A DNA stretch of 64,000 bases from Streptomyces tibetensis (GCF_007655005.1 NZ_SZVW01000012.1:1-64000); one strand, 5' to 3'; numbered from the stretch's first letter, positions 26,424 to 34,844 are shown. The notes: generated by a model from the letters alone, not told the origin. Made by a program: numbers and translations.

Positions 26424-27359
26424 TCAACCCTTGACGGCTCCGGTGAGCATGCCCTTCTTGAAGTGCTTCTGGACGAAGGGGGAAAGCACGGCGACGGGCA
26501 GCAGGGCCATCACCATCACGGCCATCTGCACCGCCAGCCCGGACAGCTGACCCGTCTTGATGGCCTGCCCCAGTCCCACCGGGGCCTCCTGCTTCTGCAC
26601 CAGCTGGATCATGACGTTCTGCAGCGGCATCATGTCCTGGTCGTTCAGGTACAGCGACGCGTTGAACCAGGCACTCCAGTACCCGACGGCGTAGAAGAGC
26701 GTGATGACCGCGATCACCGCCCGGGACAGCGGCACGACGATCTGCCAGAGGATCCTGAAGTCACCGGCGCCGTCGATCCGCGCGCTGTCGACGAGTTCCT
26801 GCGATATCCCCATGAAGAACCCGCGCAGCACGAGGATGTTGAACACGCTCACCGCACTGGGCAGGATGAGCGCCAGATAGGTGTCCGTCAGCCCGAGGGT
26901 CTGCACCAGCAGGTACGTCGGGATGAGGCCGGCGCTGAAGAACATCGTCGCCAGCAGCGTCATCAGGATCCAGCGGTGCCCCAGGGACCCCGTCCGGGAG
27001 AGCCCGTACGCGCACAGGACGGACACGGTCATCGAGAACAGCGTGCCGATCAGGGTCACGAGAAGGCTGATGACCGTGGCCCGGGTGACCTGGCCGCCGC
27101 TCAGCAGTTCCCTGTACGCGATGAAGGTGATCCCCTTGGGCACCATCACCAGCCCGCCGGCCTCGTCGATGGTCTTCCGCGACGACAGGCTCGTCACGAC
27201 GACGATCCACAGCGGGAAGAGGATGGCGAGGCAGGCCAGGGTCAGTGCGAGGCCCTTGCCCGCGAGGCCGGCCCTGGACGGCTCCTCCTCCCAGGCGGGC
27301 CGCGGCGGGGCCTGCCAGCGGCCCGGCTTGCTCACGGGTTTGTCGATGACGGCGGTCAC
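26424..27359 (-). CDS. Carbohydrate ABC transporter permease (second subunit)
   Basis: A 311-residue inner-membrane subunit of the MalG/YtcP class with six TM segments. The EAA cytoplasmic loop that contacts the ATPase is QELVDSARIDGAGDFRILWQ followed by IVVPLSRAVIAV (about residues 195-225). It ends with the conserved FVQKHFKKGMLTGAVKG typical of LplC-type oligosaccharide permeases. The GTG at 27359 overlaps the stop of the other permease by 4 bp (GTGA), so the pair is coupled. With the second permease and the lipoprotein it forms an importer of the type that takes up oligosaccharides; no ATPase gene is present, as is usual in Streptomyces, where one shared ATPase (MsiK) serves many sugar importers. 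Confidence 0.93.
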   Translation of the reverse strand: MTAVIDKPVSKPGRWQAPPRPAWEEEPSRAGLAGKGLALTLACLAILFPLWIVVVTSLSSRKTIDEAGGLVMVPKGITFIAYRELLSGGQVTRATVISLLVTLIGTLFSMTVSVLCAYGLSRTGSLGHRWILMTLLATMFFSAGLIPTYLLVQTLGLTDTYLALILPSAVSVFNILVLRGFFMGISQELVDSARIDGAGDFRILWQIVVPLSRAVIAVITLFYAVGYWSAWFNASLYLNDQDMMPLQNVMIQLVQKQEAPVGLGQAIKTGQLSGLAVQMAVMVMALLPVAVLSPFVQKHFKKGMLTGAVKG

Positions 27360-28399
27360 TTCTTGTACACCCCCTGCTCGCCCATGAGATGGGCCACCTT
27401 GTTCGCGACGAGGACCAGTCCGAGGCTCACGACACCCTTGATCAGACCGGCCGCGGCCGCGTAGCTGAAGTCCTGGTTGCGCACGCCGTTCCACCACACG
27501 AAGGTGTCGAGCACCTCCCCTGCCCCGGGCCCGACGGCGTCGCGCTGCAGCAGGATCTGTTCGAAGCCGACGGTGAGGGCGTCACCGACGCGCAGCACCA
27601 GCAGCAGGGCGATCACCGGGCGCAGCGCGGGGAGGGTGACGTGCCACATCCGGCGCCAGCGGCTCGCCCCGTCCATGGCGGCGGCCTCGTAGAGGTCGGG
27701 GCTCACCGAGGCGAGCGCGGCGAGGAAGACGATGATCCCCCAGCCGACGTCCTTCCAGATGCTCTCCGCGGTGATCAGCAGCGGGAAGGTCCCCGGGTTG
27801 GTCATGATGTCGAGACCGTCGTACCCGTTCTGCCGCAGCAGTTGGGAGAGGATTCCGGCGCCGCCGAAGAGTTGCTGGAAGACGGCGATGACCAGCACCC
27901 AGGAGAAGAAGTGCGGCAGGTAGAGCACGGCCTGCGCGACCGCCCGCACCCGGGGCCTGATCACGCTGTTGATGAGCAGCGCGAGCAGGATCGGGATCGG
28001 GAAGAACAGCACGATCTGGAGGACGAACAGCACCAGGGTGTTCTCGACGGCGTTCCAGAAGGCCGAGTCCCCGAAGATCCGCTGGAAGTTCTCCAGGCCC
28101 ACGAAGGGACTGTTCAGAATGGAGACGGCGCCGTTGTCACTGATGTACGGGTCGTACTCCTGGAACGCGACGACGTTGCCGAGGATCGGTATGTAGTTGA
28201 AGAGCAGGATCAGACCCAGGGCCGGCAGGGTCATCAGAAGCAGCAGCCGGTCGCGTCTGAACCTGACCTTGAGGCTCAGCCTGCCCGTCGGGCGCTTGTC
28301 CGCGGAGCCGGTGGCACCGTCGGAGGCCACCGGACTCCCGGGGCGCGGAATCTTCGTGGTCGCCTCGGCACTGCTGCGAGGCACCGTGCTGTGGGACAC
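27356..28399 (-). CDS. Carbohydrate ABC transporter permease (first subunit, LplB type)
   Basis: A 347-residue permease with an unusually long Ser/Thr/Pro-rich cytoplasmic N-terminus (about 1-50) before the first TM helix (LLLLMTLPALGLILLFNYIP). The EAA motif is DLYEAAAMDGASRWRRMWHV. The PHFFSWVLVI and WKDVGWGIIVFLAALA segments are typical of LplB-class permeases, which handle complex oligosaccharides. It lies 27 bp downstream of the binding-protein gene and overlaps the next permease gene. Substrate is inferred from the locus (xyloglucan oligosaccharides). Confidence 0.93.
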   Translation of the reverse strand: MSHSTVPRSSAEATTKIPRPGSPVASDGATGSADKRPTGRLSLKVRFRRDRLLLLMTLPALGLILLFNYIPILGNVVAFQEYDPYISDNGAVSILNSPFVGLENFQRIFGDSAFWNAVENTLVLFVLQIVLFFPIPILLALLINSVIRPRVRAVAQAVLYLPHFFSWVLVIAVFQQLFGGAGILSQLLRQNGYDGLDIMTNPGTFPLLITAESIWKDVGWGIIVFLAALASVSPDLYEAAAMDGASRWRRMWHVTLPALRPVIALLLVLRVGDALTVGFEQILLQRDAVGPGAGEVLDTFVWWNGVRNQDFSYAAAAGLIKGVVSLGLVLVANKVAHLMGEQGVYKK

Positions 28400-28426
28400 G
28401 GTCTTCTCCTTGCCTCGAACGCCGGA

Positions 28427-30118
28427 TCAGTTGGCCGCGCTGCCGTTCTCGTCGAGGATCTTCTGGTACCAGTCGCGCAGCTTGTCGCCGCCCTTGCTCT
28501 TCCAGTCGGAGACGAACTGCTGCATGTCGCTGATCTTCTTGCGGCCGCGGACGATGTCGTCCTCCAGCTGCTCGGCGTCGTTGGAGAGGTTCGTGTACCG
28601 GGCGGGCTCGGTGATCTGCATGCCCCAGAAGGAGGACTTCCTGGCGAAGGCGCCCATCCGCTGCTCCCACTCGACCTGCCCCTTGGCGACCTCGGGGAAG
28701 TCGGGGTGGGCGAGGGTCGCGGCGGGGCTCGCGACCATGACGTAGGCGTTCATCACCTCGTTGTTGCCCTTGTCGGTCTTGACGGGGACGCCGTCCTTGA
28801 CGGTGTAGTGGGTGCCTTCGACGCCGTAGTTGGTCATCATGTACTCCTTGGTGCCGTACGGCGCCGCGGTGACGTTGGCGACGGCCAGCACGTCTCGGAT
28901 GACCGACTCGGAGGCCTTCTTGCTGACGAAGGCGAAGATGCCGGCGGGCTGATCGGCCCACAGGGTGGGGTCGCCGCCGTCGTGGCCCCAGATGTCCATG
29001 CCCCAGATCTTGAAGTCCGGGTTCTGGGTGGCCTGTTCAGCGGTGCGGCCCCACCACTGGGAGATGTTGTTGGGGTAGATCAGGAACTCGCCCGCCGCGA
29101 ACTTGGGGCCCGGGTCGGGGGCGTTCTTGCCCATCATGGAGTCGGGGTGGACGACCCCGGCGGCGACGAGCTTGCGGGACCACTCCAGCGCCTCGAGGAA
29201 CTCCTCGGTCTCGATGCGGTTGACGAGCTTGCCGTCGACGAGGTTCCAGCCGAGTGGCTTCTCACTGCCCGAGAGCACACCGAAAGCCTGGAAGGCGGTC
29301 CACTTCATGTCCAGGCAGGCCCAACGCTTGGCCCTGGCGTTCGTGATCTCCTTGGCCAGGGCCATGAACTCGTCGCAGGACTTGGGGACTTCGTAGCCCT
29401 CCTTCTCGAAGATGTCCTGCCGGTACAGGGGCACCATGGAGGGGGCGGACGGCGCCGGCATCGGCAGGCCGCGCAGCTTGCCGCCGAAGATGGAGCGCCG
29501 CCATGCGTCCGTCGGGATCGCCGCGAGGTTCGGGTACTCCTTGACCTTGTCCCCGGAGAGGTAGGGGCCGAGGTCGGCGAACTTGCTGATGATGGCGCTG
29601 GGTATCTTGCCGCCCATGTTCCAGCCGGGGACCACCACGACGTCCGGGACGTCGCTGGAGGCGAGGACCGCGCCGAGCTTCTGGTCGTAGGTGTTGCCGT
29701 CCTGGTTCTGCCAGAAGACGTCGACACCGATCAGGTCGTTCATCGCCTTGTAGTAGGCGTTGTTCTGCTTCGGCGGCGAGCCCCAGAACGGCGCCATGAC
29801 GGTGACCTTGCCGCCCTTGCCGAGCTTCTTGGACACCGAGGTCTTCAGGCCGGCGAGGTCGAGCTTGCGGGTGAACCCGAGCGCGGAGCCGTTCTTGGAC
29901 GGGATGTCCGGCGTCACCACGTTGCTGGCCACGTACGCCGGGAGGAGCTTCTTGGCGTCCTTGCCCGACGTGGTGCCGTCCCGCGACCCGCCCTCCGACC
30001 CGCCGCACGCGGCGAGCAGGGGCATCCCGCCCGCCACGGCCGCGGTGGCGACCGCCGTGGAGGCGAGGAAACTTCTCCGGCTCGGTCCGGAGGAGGCGGA
30101 GGCGGCGTTCGGCGTCAT
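28427..30118 (-). CDS. Extracellular solute-binding lipoprotein (oligosaccharide importer)
   Basis: A 563-residue binding protein of the large LplA-like class. The N-terminus carries a Tat-like signal (GPSRRSFLASTAVATAAVAG) and lipobox LAAC with lipidated Cys38. The mature protein has substrate-binding-protein segments such as VTVMAPFWGSPPKQNNAYYK and VPDVVVVPGWNMGGKIPSAI, and its size suits long or branched oligosaccharides. ATG 30118 has AAGGG upstream. Two copies of the probable LacI operator lie in the spacer to the divergent GH3 gene. All genes from here down to GH12 run on the minus strand and could form one regulated transcript. Confidence 0.93.
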   Translation of the reverse strand: MTPNAASASSGPSRRSFLASTAVATAAVAGGMPLLAACGGSEGGSRDGTTSGKDAKKLLPAYVASNVVTPDIPSKNGSALGFTRKLDLAGLKTSVSKKLGKGGKVTVMAPFWGSPPKQNNAYYKAMNDLIGVDVFWQNQDGNTYDQKLGAVLASSDVPDVVVVPGWNMGGKIPSAIISKFADLGPYLSGDKVKEYPNLAAIPTDAWRRSIFGGKLRGLPMPAPSAPSMVPLYRQDIFEKEGYEVPKSCDEFMALAKEITNARAKRWACLDMKWTAFQAFGVLSGSEKPLGWNLVDGKLVNRIETEEFLEALEWSRKLVAAGVVHPDSMMGKNAPDPGPKFAAGEFLIYPNNISQWWGRTAEQATQNPDFKIWGMDIWGHDGGDPTLWADQPAGIFAFVSKKASESVIRDVLAVANVTAAPYGTKEYMMTNYGVEGTHYTVKDGVPVKTDKGNNEVMNAYVMVASPAATLAHPDFPEVAKGQVEWEQRMGAFARKSSFWGMQITEPARYTNLSNDAEQLEDDIVRGRKKISDMQQFVSDWKSKGGDKLRDWYQKILDENGSAAN

Positions 30119-30230
30119 TGCGTCAACCCTTCATGGCGCACCAGGACACCCGGCGGAAGGCCGTCGGCTGCGGTGTCTCGAGTGGAACTGGCTGAGCAGA
30201 AGCGGAACTTCGACCAGAGGGGCCTCTGCA

Positions 30231-30246
30231 ATCGAAGCGCTTCGAT
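30231..30246. promoter_or_regulatory. Probable LacI-family operator O3 (importer side)
   Basis: Perfect 16-bp palindrome ATCGAAGCGCTTCGAT, 113-128 bp upstream of the binding-protein start codon. The best match to the consensus in the window. Confidence 0.82.
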
Positions 30247-30390
30247 GTTGCTGTGAGGTTAAGTGAACACTCATAGGTGCACAAGGGTCGTTCCCAAACT
30301 TCCTCGCGGGCATCAGAAGGGACCATTCCTCATGCCCGCCTTGAAGTGGCGGCGCCCGTCTCTTGACACCCGACCCGTCGCCGACCAGCA

Positions 30391-30404
30391 TCGAAGCGCT
30401 TCGA
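30391..30404. promoter_or_regulatory. Probable LacI-family operator O4 (GH3 side)
   Basis: Perfect palindrome TCGAAGCGCTTCGA, 37-50 bp upstream of the GH3 start codon, a position where repressor would overlap the promoter or early transcript. Confidence 0.82.
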
Positions 30405-30440
30405 AAGCGCCTCGCCGATCCATCGCAAGGGGATCCCCAC

Positions 30441-33278
30441 GTGACCGCACACACGCCACCCACCGCACCGTTCCGTGATCCGCAGCTGCCGTTGGCGAAG
30501 CGCGTCGACGATCTGCTCGGGCGGCTCACCCTCGACGAGAAGATCTCCTTCCTGCACCAGTTCGCCCCCGCCGTAGACCGGCTCGGCGTCGCCGCGTTCC
30601 GCACCGGCCAGGAGGCCCTGCACGGCGTGGCGTGGATGGGCCCGGCGACGGTGTTCCCGCAGGCTGTCGGCCTGGGCGCGACCTGGAACCCGGAGCTGGT
30701 GCGGCGCGTCGGCGACGCGGTGTCCAAGGAGGTCCGCGCGATGCGCGCCAAGGACGACCGGGTCGGCCTGAACGTCTGGGCCCCGACGGTCAACCTGCTG
30801 CGCCACCCCCTGTGGGGCCGCAACGAGGAGGGCTACTCGGAGGACCCGAAGCTCACCTCGGCGATCGCCACGGCCTACACGCACGGTCTGCGCGGTGACC
30901 ACCCCACCTACTGGCGCACCGCGCCCGTGCTGAAGCACTGGCTGGCCCACAACAACGAGACGGACCGCGCCACCACATCGAGCTCGGTGCGCCCGCGCGT
31001 GCTGCACGAGTACGACCTGCGGGCCTTCCGCGAGACCGTCGAGGCGGGCGCGGTGGCCGGGGTGATGCCGGCGTACAACCTGGTCAACGGCCGCCCCAAC
31101 CACGTCTCCCCGTACCTCGCCGAACACCTGCGGACCTGGAGCGACGAGGACCTGCTGGTCTGCTCGGACGCGGGGGCGCCGACCAACCTCGTCGACGCCG
31201 AGCACTACTTCGACACCCACGAGGAGGCCACCGCCGCCTCCCTCGTCGCGGGGGTCGACAGCTTCACCGACCACGGCACCGACTCCTCGCAGATCACCGG
31301 GCGGCTGCGCGGCGCCCTGGAGCGCGGCCTGCTCACCGAGGCCGATCTCGACACGGCCGTCCGCCGTCAGCTGTCGGTCCGCTTCCGGCTGGGCGAGTTC
31401 GACCCGGAGTACGACCCGCACGACGCCACCAGCGAGTTCGACACCCCGGCGCACCGCGCCCTCGCCCAGGAGGCCGCCGAGCAGGCGATCGTGCTGCTCA
31501 AGAACGACGGGGTGCTGCCGCTCGTCCCGGACACCCGGATCGCGGTAGTGGGGCTGCTCGCCGACGAGTGCAAGCTCGACTGGTACAGCGGCACCCTCAT
31601 CCACCGCTCGACCCCGCTGGAGGGCCTGTACGAGCGGTTCGGCGCGGAGCGTGTGGAGTTCGCGGAGGGCGTGGACCGGGTCCGGCTGAAGACCTCCGCG
31701 GGTGCGTTCCTGCACGTGCCGGTGGCCGAGGGGGCCGCCGACGAGGTGCGCGGCGCCGAGGGCGCGCTGGACCCGGCGCTGCTCGCGGGCCGCACCGACC
31801 TGCCCGCGCTCACGACCGACGCCGCCGGCACCGAGCTGGCGCTGGTCGACTGGGGCGAGGGCGTCCTGACCCTGCGTGCCCCCGACGGCCGCTATCTCTC
31901 GGTCGCCGAGGACGGCTGCCTGCGTGCCTCCGCCGACCAGCCGGGCGGCTGGGTCGTACAGGAGACGTTCCGCCTGGAACCGCACGGGGACGGGCACCTC
32001 CTGAAGCACCTGGGGACGGGTCGCCACGTGTGTGTCTCCGCCGACGGCGTGAAGGTTGCCGACACGGATCCCGAGGTCTTCGAGCTGGTTGTCGCCGAGC
32101 GCGGCGAGGAGGCGGTGGCGCGGGCCGCGGCGGCGGCCGACGTGGTCGTGGTGGTCGCGGGCAACGACCCGCACATCAACGGCCGCGAGACCGAGGACCG
32201 TACGACCCTGTGTCTGCCGGGACACCAGGAGCGGTTGCTGCGGGCGGCCCGGGCCGCGAACCCGGCCACCGTGCTGGCGCTGGTCTCCGCCTACCCGTAC
32301 GCCGTCGACCCGGCCGAGCTGCCCGCCGTGCTGTGGACCGCGCACGGCGGCCAGGCGGCCGGAACCGCCCTGGCCCGCGTCCTGGCCGGTGACGTCTGTC
32401 CGGCCGGGCGTCTGCCGCAGACCTGGTACGCCGACGACGCCGACCTGCCGGGCCTGCTCGACTACGACGTGATCGGTGCCCGCCAGACGTACCTGTACTT
32501 CGAGGGGACGCCTCTGTTCCCCTTCGGGCACGGCCTGTCGTACACGTCGTTCGCGTACGGCGGCCTGACGGCCCGGGCCGAGGGCGAGACGGTGCGCGTC
32601 TCGTTCTCCGTCACCAACACCGGCGACGTCACGGCCGACGAGGTGGCCCAGCTCTACACCCGGGCCGTCGACGCGTCCGTGCCGCGTCCGCGTCGCGCAC
32701 TGCTGGACCACCGCCGCGTCACCCTCGCCCCCGGGGCGACGGCCGAGCTCGACTTCGACGTCCCGCTGGGCGCCTTCGCGTTCTGGGACGTCGCCCAGGA
32801 CCGGTGGCGCGTGGAGCCGGGCGCTCACGAGCTGCTGGCCGGGGCGTCCGTCGAGGACGTCCGGCTGCGCACGACGGTCATGCTCGACGGCGCGCCGGCC
32901 CTGCCGCGCGCGGTCCTCACGAAGGGCCTGGCCGCGGCCGGGTTCGACGAGCAGCGGGGCATCGAGATCGTCGACCGGACGAAGGTCTCGGGCGACGCGG
33001 TGACTGCGGCGGGCCCGGAGACGGGCGAACTGGTCTACCGCGCCTGCGACTTCGGCCGGGGCGTCTCCCAGGTGACGGTGGAGGTGGCCGGCGAGGGCAC
33101 GGTCGAGCTGTCCCTCGACGGCGGCCCCGCGCTCGCGGTGCTGTCGCCCGCCGCACCGACCTCGGGTCCGTACGACTACGTCGTGCTCAGCGCGTCGATC
33201 ACCGCCGCGGGCGCCCACGACGTGCACCTCAGGCTGCGCGGCCCGTTGCGGCTCGCGCACGTCGGCTTCTCCGGTTGA
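30441..33278 (+). CDS. GH3 beta-glucosidase-type enzyme with inserted beta-trefoil-like domain
   Basis: A 945-residue GH3 protein. The N-terminal TIM barrel (about 10-300) carries the nucleophile Asp243 in LLVCSDAGAP and substrate motifs NVWAPTVNLLRHPLWGRNEE and VLKHWLAHNNET. The C-terminal alpha/beta sandwich (from ALAQEAAEQAIVLLKNDGVL) is interrupted at about residues 415-555 by an insertion whose repeated KTSAGAFLHV, LRAPDGRYLSVAEDG and LGTGRHVCVSADGVK units look like a fascin/ricin-type beta-trefoil. The fibronectin-III-like domain (about 705-790) and a C-terminal CBM6-like beta-sandwich follow. No signal peptide. The likely task is removal of glucose from the non-reducing end of debranched oligosaccharides; beta-xylosidase is an alternative. 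GTG 30441 is the best start, but its ribosome site (AAGGGG) is modest. Confidence 0.9.
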   Translation: MTAHTPPTAPFRDPQLPLAKRVDDLLGRLTLDEKISFLHQFAPAVDRLGVAAFRTGQEALHGVAWMGPATVFPQAVGLGATWNPELVRRVGDAVSKEVRAMRAKDDRVGLNVWAPTVNLLRHPLWGRNEEGYSEDPKLTSAIATAYTHGLRGDHPTYWRTAPVLKHWLAHNNETDRATTSSSVRPRVLHEYDLRAFRETVEAGAVAGVMPAYNLVNGRPNHVSPYLAEHLRTWSDEDLLVCSDAGAPTNLVDAEHYFDTHEEATAASLVAGVDSFTDHGTDSSQITGRLRGALERGLLTEADLDTAVRRQLSVRFRLGEFDPEYDPHDATSEFDTPAHRALAQEAAEQAIVLLKNDGVLPLVPDTRIAVVGLLADECKLDWYSGTLIHRSTPLEGLYERFGAERVEFAEGVDRVRLKTSAGAFLHVPVAEGAADEVRGAEGALDPALLAGRTDLPALTTDAAGTELALVDWGEGVLTLRAPDGRYLSVAEDGCLRASADQPGGWVVQETFRLEPHGDGHLLKHLGTGRHVCVSADGVKVADTDPEVFELVVAERGEEAVARAAAAADVVVVVAGNDPHINGRETEDRTTLCLPGHQERLLRAARAANPATVLALVSAYPYAVDPAELPAVLWTAHGGQAAGTALARVLAGDVCPAGRLPQTWYADDADLPGLLDYDVIGARQTYLYFEGTPLFPFGHGLSYTSFAYGGLTARAEGETVRVSFSVTNTGDVTADEVAQLYTRAVDASVPRPRRALLDHRRVTLAPGATAELDFDVPLGAFAFWDVAQDRWRVEPGAHELLAGASVEDVRLRTTVMLDGAPALPRAVLTKGLAAAGFDEQRGIEIVDRTKVSGDAVTAAGPETGELVYRACDFGRGVSQVTVEVAGEGTVELSLDGGPALAVLSPAAPTSGPYDYVVLSASITAAGAHDVHLRLRGPLRLAHVGFSG

Positions 33279-33307
33279 GGGTCCGGAGCAGGCCGGCGTA
33301 AAGAAGG

Positions 33308-33339
33308 GGCCCGGCACCGGAAGGCATCGGTGCCGGGCC
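33308..33339. terminator. Intrinsic terminator between convergent GH3 and aldehyde dehydrogenase genes
   Basis: Perfect 12-bp stem GGCCCGGCACCG (33308-33319) / CGGTGCCGGGCC (33328-33339), 8-nt loop. Ends the glycan locus on this side. Confidence 0.88.
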
Positions 33340-33349
33340 TCTTCGCAGA

Positions 33350-33376
33350 GCTTATATGAAAATGGTTTCCATAAGC
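33350..33376. promoter_or_regulatory. AT-rich imperfect palindrome, unassigned (Zur-box-like)
   Basis: GCTTAT ... ATAAGC arms flank a core TGAAAATGGTTTCCA (33357-33371). The core resembles the zinc-repressor box TGAAAATNATTTTCA at 12 of 14 defined positions by my count, yet lies between two convergent gene ends, where no promoter is expected. It is strikingly AT-rich for this genome. The role is unknown. Confidence 0.4.
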
Positions 33377-33398
33377 CAGAGGGTGGGTCGGAGGTGCG

Positions 33399-34844
33399 TC
33401 AGAGGTCGATGCCGGTGAGGACCAGCACCCGCTCGTACGTGTAGTCCTCCATGGCGAACCGCACGCCCTCGCGGCCCACACCGGACTGCTTGACGCCGCC
33501 GTACGGCATCTGGTCGGCGCGGTAGGACGGCACGTCGCCGATGACCACGCCGCCGACCTCCAGGGCCCGGTGGGCGCGGAAGGCGGTCTGCAGGTCGTGG
33601 GTGAACACGCCCGCCTGGAGGCCGTACTTGGAGTCGTTGACGGCGGCGAAGGCAGCGGCCTCACCGTCCGCCTTCTGCACGGTGAGGACCGGTCCGAAGA
33701 CCTCCTCGCAGGAGATCGTCACGTCGGACGGGACCTCAGCCAGGACGGTCGGCGCGTAGGAGGCGCCGTCGCGCTTGCCGCCGGTGAGCAGCTGCGCCCC
33801 GGCGTCCACGGCCTCCTGCACCCACGTCTCGACGCGCTTGGCGGCATTCTCGTCGACCAGCGGGCCGACGTCCGTCTTGTCGTCACCCGGGTCGCCGGTG
33901 ACCTGGGCCTCGACGGCGGCGACGATGCGCGGCAGCAGCCGGTCGTATACCGAGGCGTCGGCGATGACCCGCTGCACGGAGATGCAGGACTGGCCGCCCT
34001 GGTAGTTGGAGAAGGTGGCGATGCGGTTCGCCGCCCGGTCCAGGTCCTCGTCGCTCGCCCAGTCGGCGAGGACGACGGCCGCGCCGTTGCCGCCCAGCTC
34101 CAGGGTGCAGTGCTTGCGCGGCACCGAGTCCATGATCGCGTAGCCGACCTTCTCGGAGCCCGTGAAGGAGATGACGGGCAGGCGCTCGTCCTGCACGAGG
34201 GCCGGCATCTTGTCGTTGGCGACCGGCAGGATGCTCCAGGAGCCGGCGGGCAGCTCGGTCTCGGCCAGCAGGTCGCCGATGATCAGGCCGGACAGCGGGG
34301 TCGCCGGGGCGGGCTTGAGGATGATCGGGGCGCCGGCGGCGATGGCCGGGGCGATCTTGTGGGCGCAGAGGTTCAGCGGGAAGTTGAAGGGCGCGATGCC
34401 GAGCACGACACCCTTCGGGAAGCGGCGGGTGAGGGCGAGCCGGCCCTGACCGCCGAGGTCGGTGTCGAGGCGCTGGGCCTCGCCGCCGTTGAACCGCCGG
34501 GCCTCCTCGGCCGCGAACCGGAACACCGACACGGCCCGGCCGACCTCGCCGCGCGCCCACTTCAGCGGCTTGCCGTTCTCGGCGGAGATCAGCTGCGCGA
34601 TCTCCTCGGTGCGCTCGACGAGGCGCTTGCTGACGTGGTCGAGGGCGGCGGCCCGGACGTGGGCGGGGGTGGCGGCGAACTCGTCCAGGACGGCGTGCGC
34701 GGCGGCCACGGCCTCCTCGACCTGCGCGTCCGTCGGCACGCTCACCGTGCCCACGAGCCGCCCGTCCCAGGGGGAGGTGACGTCGAAGGTTTCCTCGCCG
34801 GTGGCCTGGCGGCCGGCGAGCCAGAAGGCGTGGGTGGAGGTCAT
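33399..34844 (-). CDS. NAD(P)-dependent aldehyde dehydrogenase, probable succinate-semialdehyde-type
   Basis: A 481-residue ALDH. It has the Rossmann coenzyme fold with PKGVVLGIAPFNFPLN, ILKPAPATPLSG and FTGSEKVGYAIM, the general base in LELGGNGAAVVLAD, the catalytic Cys in QGGQSCISVQRV and the C-terminal EEVFGPVLTV and MPYGGVKQSGVGREG motifs. The GGNGA/QGGQSCIS variants differ from the two other ALDHs in this window and resemble non-phosphorylating glyceraldehyde-3-phosphate or semialdehyde dehydrogenases. It is next to a PucR regulator and 4 kb from gabT, so oxidation of succinate semialdehyde from GABA is a reasonable role, not a proven one. ATG 34844 is the fitting start. Confidence 0.88.
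   Translation of the reverse strand: MTSTHAFWLAGRQATGEETFDVTSPWDGRLVGTVSVPTDAQVEEAVAAAHAVLDEFAATPAHVRAAALDHVSKRLVERTEEIAQLISAENGKPLKWARGEVGRAVSVFRFAAEEARRFNGGEAQRLDTDLGGQGRLALTRRFPKGVVLGIAPFNFPLNLCAHKIAPAIAAGAPIILKPAPATPLSGLIIGDLLAETELPAGSWSILPVANDKMPALVQDERLPVISFTGSEKVGYAIMDSVPRKHCTLELGGNGAAVVLADWASDEDLDRAANRIATFSNYQGGQSCISVQRVIADASVYDRLLPRIVAAVEAQVTGDPGDDKTDVGPLVDENAAKRVETWVQEAVDAGAQLLTGGKRDGASYAPTVLAEVPSDVTISCEEVFGPVLTVQKADGEAAAFAAVNDSKYGLQAGVFTHDLQTAFRAHRALEVGGVVIGDVPSYRADQMPYGGVKQSGVGREGVRFAMEDYTYERVLVLTGIDL

Larger units (their letters stand above)
30119..30440. other. Divergent control region between binding-protein and GH3 genes
   Basis: 322 bp without a supportable gene. It holds two LacI-type operators 145 bp apart (30231-30246 and 30391-30404), one nearer each of the divergent genes; a loop joining them is possible. 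Confidence 0.75.

Noticed and set aside
24195..30256. Very long plus-strand frames (about 1,090 and 955 codons) opposite GH74 and transporter genes
   Set aside because: Shadows of minus-strand genes; they cross several gene boundaries and have no recognisable domains.
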